Made by a program: the position numbers and the translations under genes. Below the pieces are notes generated by a model, which worked only from the letters and a program-made list of their open reading frames with translations, did no database searches and was not told the origin of the DNA. A DNA stretch of 13,365 bases from Mariprofundus sp. (GTDB lineage: Bacteria > Pseudomonadota > Zetaproteobacteria > Mariprofundales > Mariprofundaceae): NCBI GenBank assembly GCA_015485035.1, contig WFUI01000074.1:1-13365 (forward strand), given 5' to 3'. Below, one piece after another: positions 13,334 to 13,365 of the stretch. Within the stretch, counting starts at the first letter, position 1, and each line of letters opens with the position of its first letter.

Positions 13334-13365
13334 TCAGAAATTATATTTTATGCCACCAAGCACAG
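13334..13365 (-). CDS. Possible C-terminus of an outer-membrane beta-barrel protein (edge fragment)
   Basis: A minus-strand frame enters from the right edge and reads VLGGIKYNF followed by TGA at 13336-13334. A last beta strand with alternating hydrophobic and aromatic residues ending in F is the known BAM recognition signal of bacterial outer-membrane barrels, and many porins and OmpW/OmpA-like barrels end in this style. Only nine codons are visible, so this is a hint rather than an identification. Confidence 0.3.
   Translation of the reverse strand, partial: VLGGIKYNF

Noticed and set aside
1..13365. CRISPR arrays, tRNA or rRNA genes, toxin-antitoxin or defence systems
   Set aside because: No regularly spaced repeats, no tRNA-like cloverleaf or rRNA sequence, and no defence-family motifs were seen on either strand.

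Overview
The window looks like a chromosomal piece of a Gram-negative bacterium (Pseudomonadota). It carries genes that only make sense in a cell with lipopolysaccharide (LPS): a lipid A acyltransferase, heptosyltransferases I and II, core-type glycosyltransferases and an LPS-export permease. I could not place the species from sequence alone. The family set (FxsA, YccA-type BI-1, DUF3108, WaaC/WaaF) fits a gamma- or zeta-proteobacterium, but that is inference.

Layout. Positions 1-590 (-) hold the start of a class I SAM methyltransferase that runs off the left edge. Next to it and divergent is lptF (627-1778, +), a permease subunit of the LPS transporter. LptF converges, with a 21-bp gap, on the end of an eleven-gene minus-strand operon (10379 down to 1800). 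In transcription order the operon encodes a Trm112-like zinc-ribbon protein (56 aa), an LpxL/HtrB-type acyltransferase, a SAM methyltransferase, WaaF, WaaC, an isoprenylcysteine-methyltransferase-like membrane protein, a secreted DUF3108 protein, an FkbM methyltransferase, two GT2 glycosyltransferases and a WaaG-like GT4 glycosyltransferase. Five junctions are 4-bp ATGA overlaps, two are longer overlaps and the others are gaps of 3-22 bp, so this is one tightly coupled transcription unit. Together the genes acylate lipid A, add the two inner-core heptoses, extend the core with about three more sugars and probably methylate some of them. The operon's first gene has a plausible promoter and a leader with two overlapping palindromes.

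Upstream, on the same strand, lie fxsA (11367-11807) and a BI-1/YccA-family seven-helix membrane protein (10639-11295), the latter followed by a clear intrinsic terminator.

The right end is a 1198-bp IS3-family (IS407-like) insertion sequence, 12046-13243, with roughly 50-bp imperfect inverted repeats and TG...CA ends. Its orfA and orfB look healthy (DD35E intact), but orfB is not in the usual -1 phase relative to orfA. One missing A just after the orfA stop would explain this, so the copy is probably impaired. No target-site duplication is visible. The left flank carries a strong ribosome binding site plus nine codons that run into the IS. The right flank ends in nine codons that look like the C-terminus of an outer-membrane beta-barrel.

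I did not find an obviously new defence or RNA system. The most unusual points are the methyltransferase-rich LPS operon containing ICMT-like and DUF3108 genes, the phase defect in the IS, and the uncharacterised palindromic operon leader.
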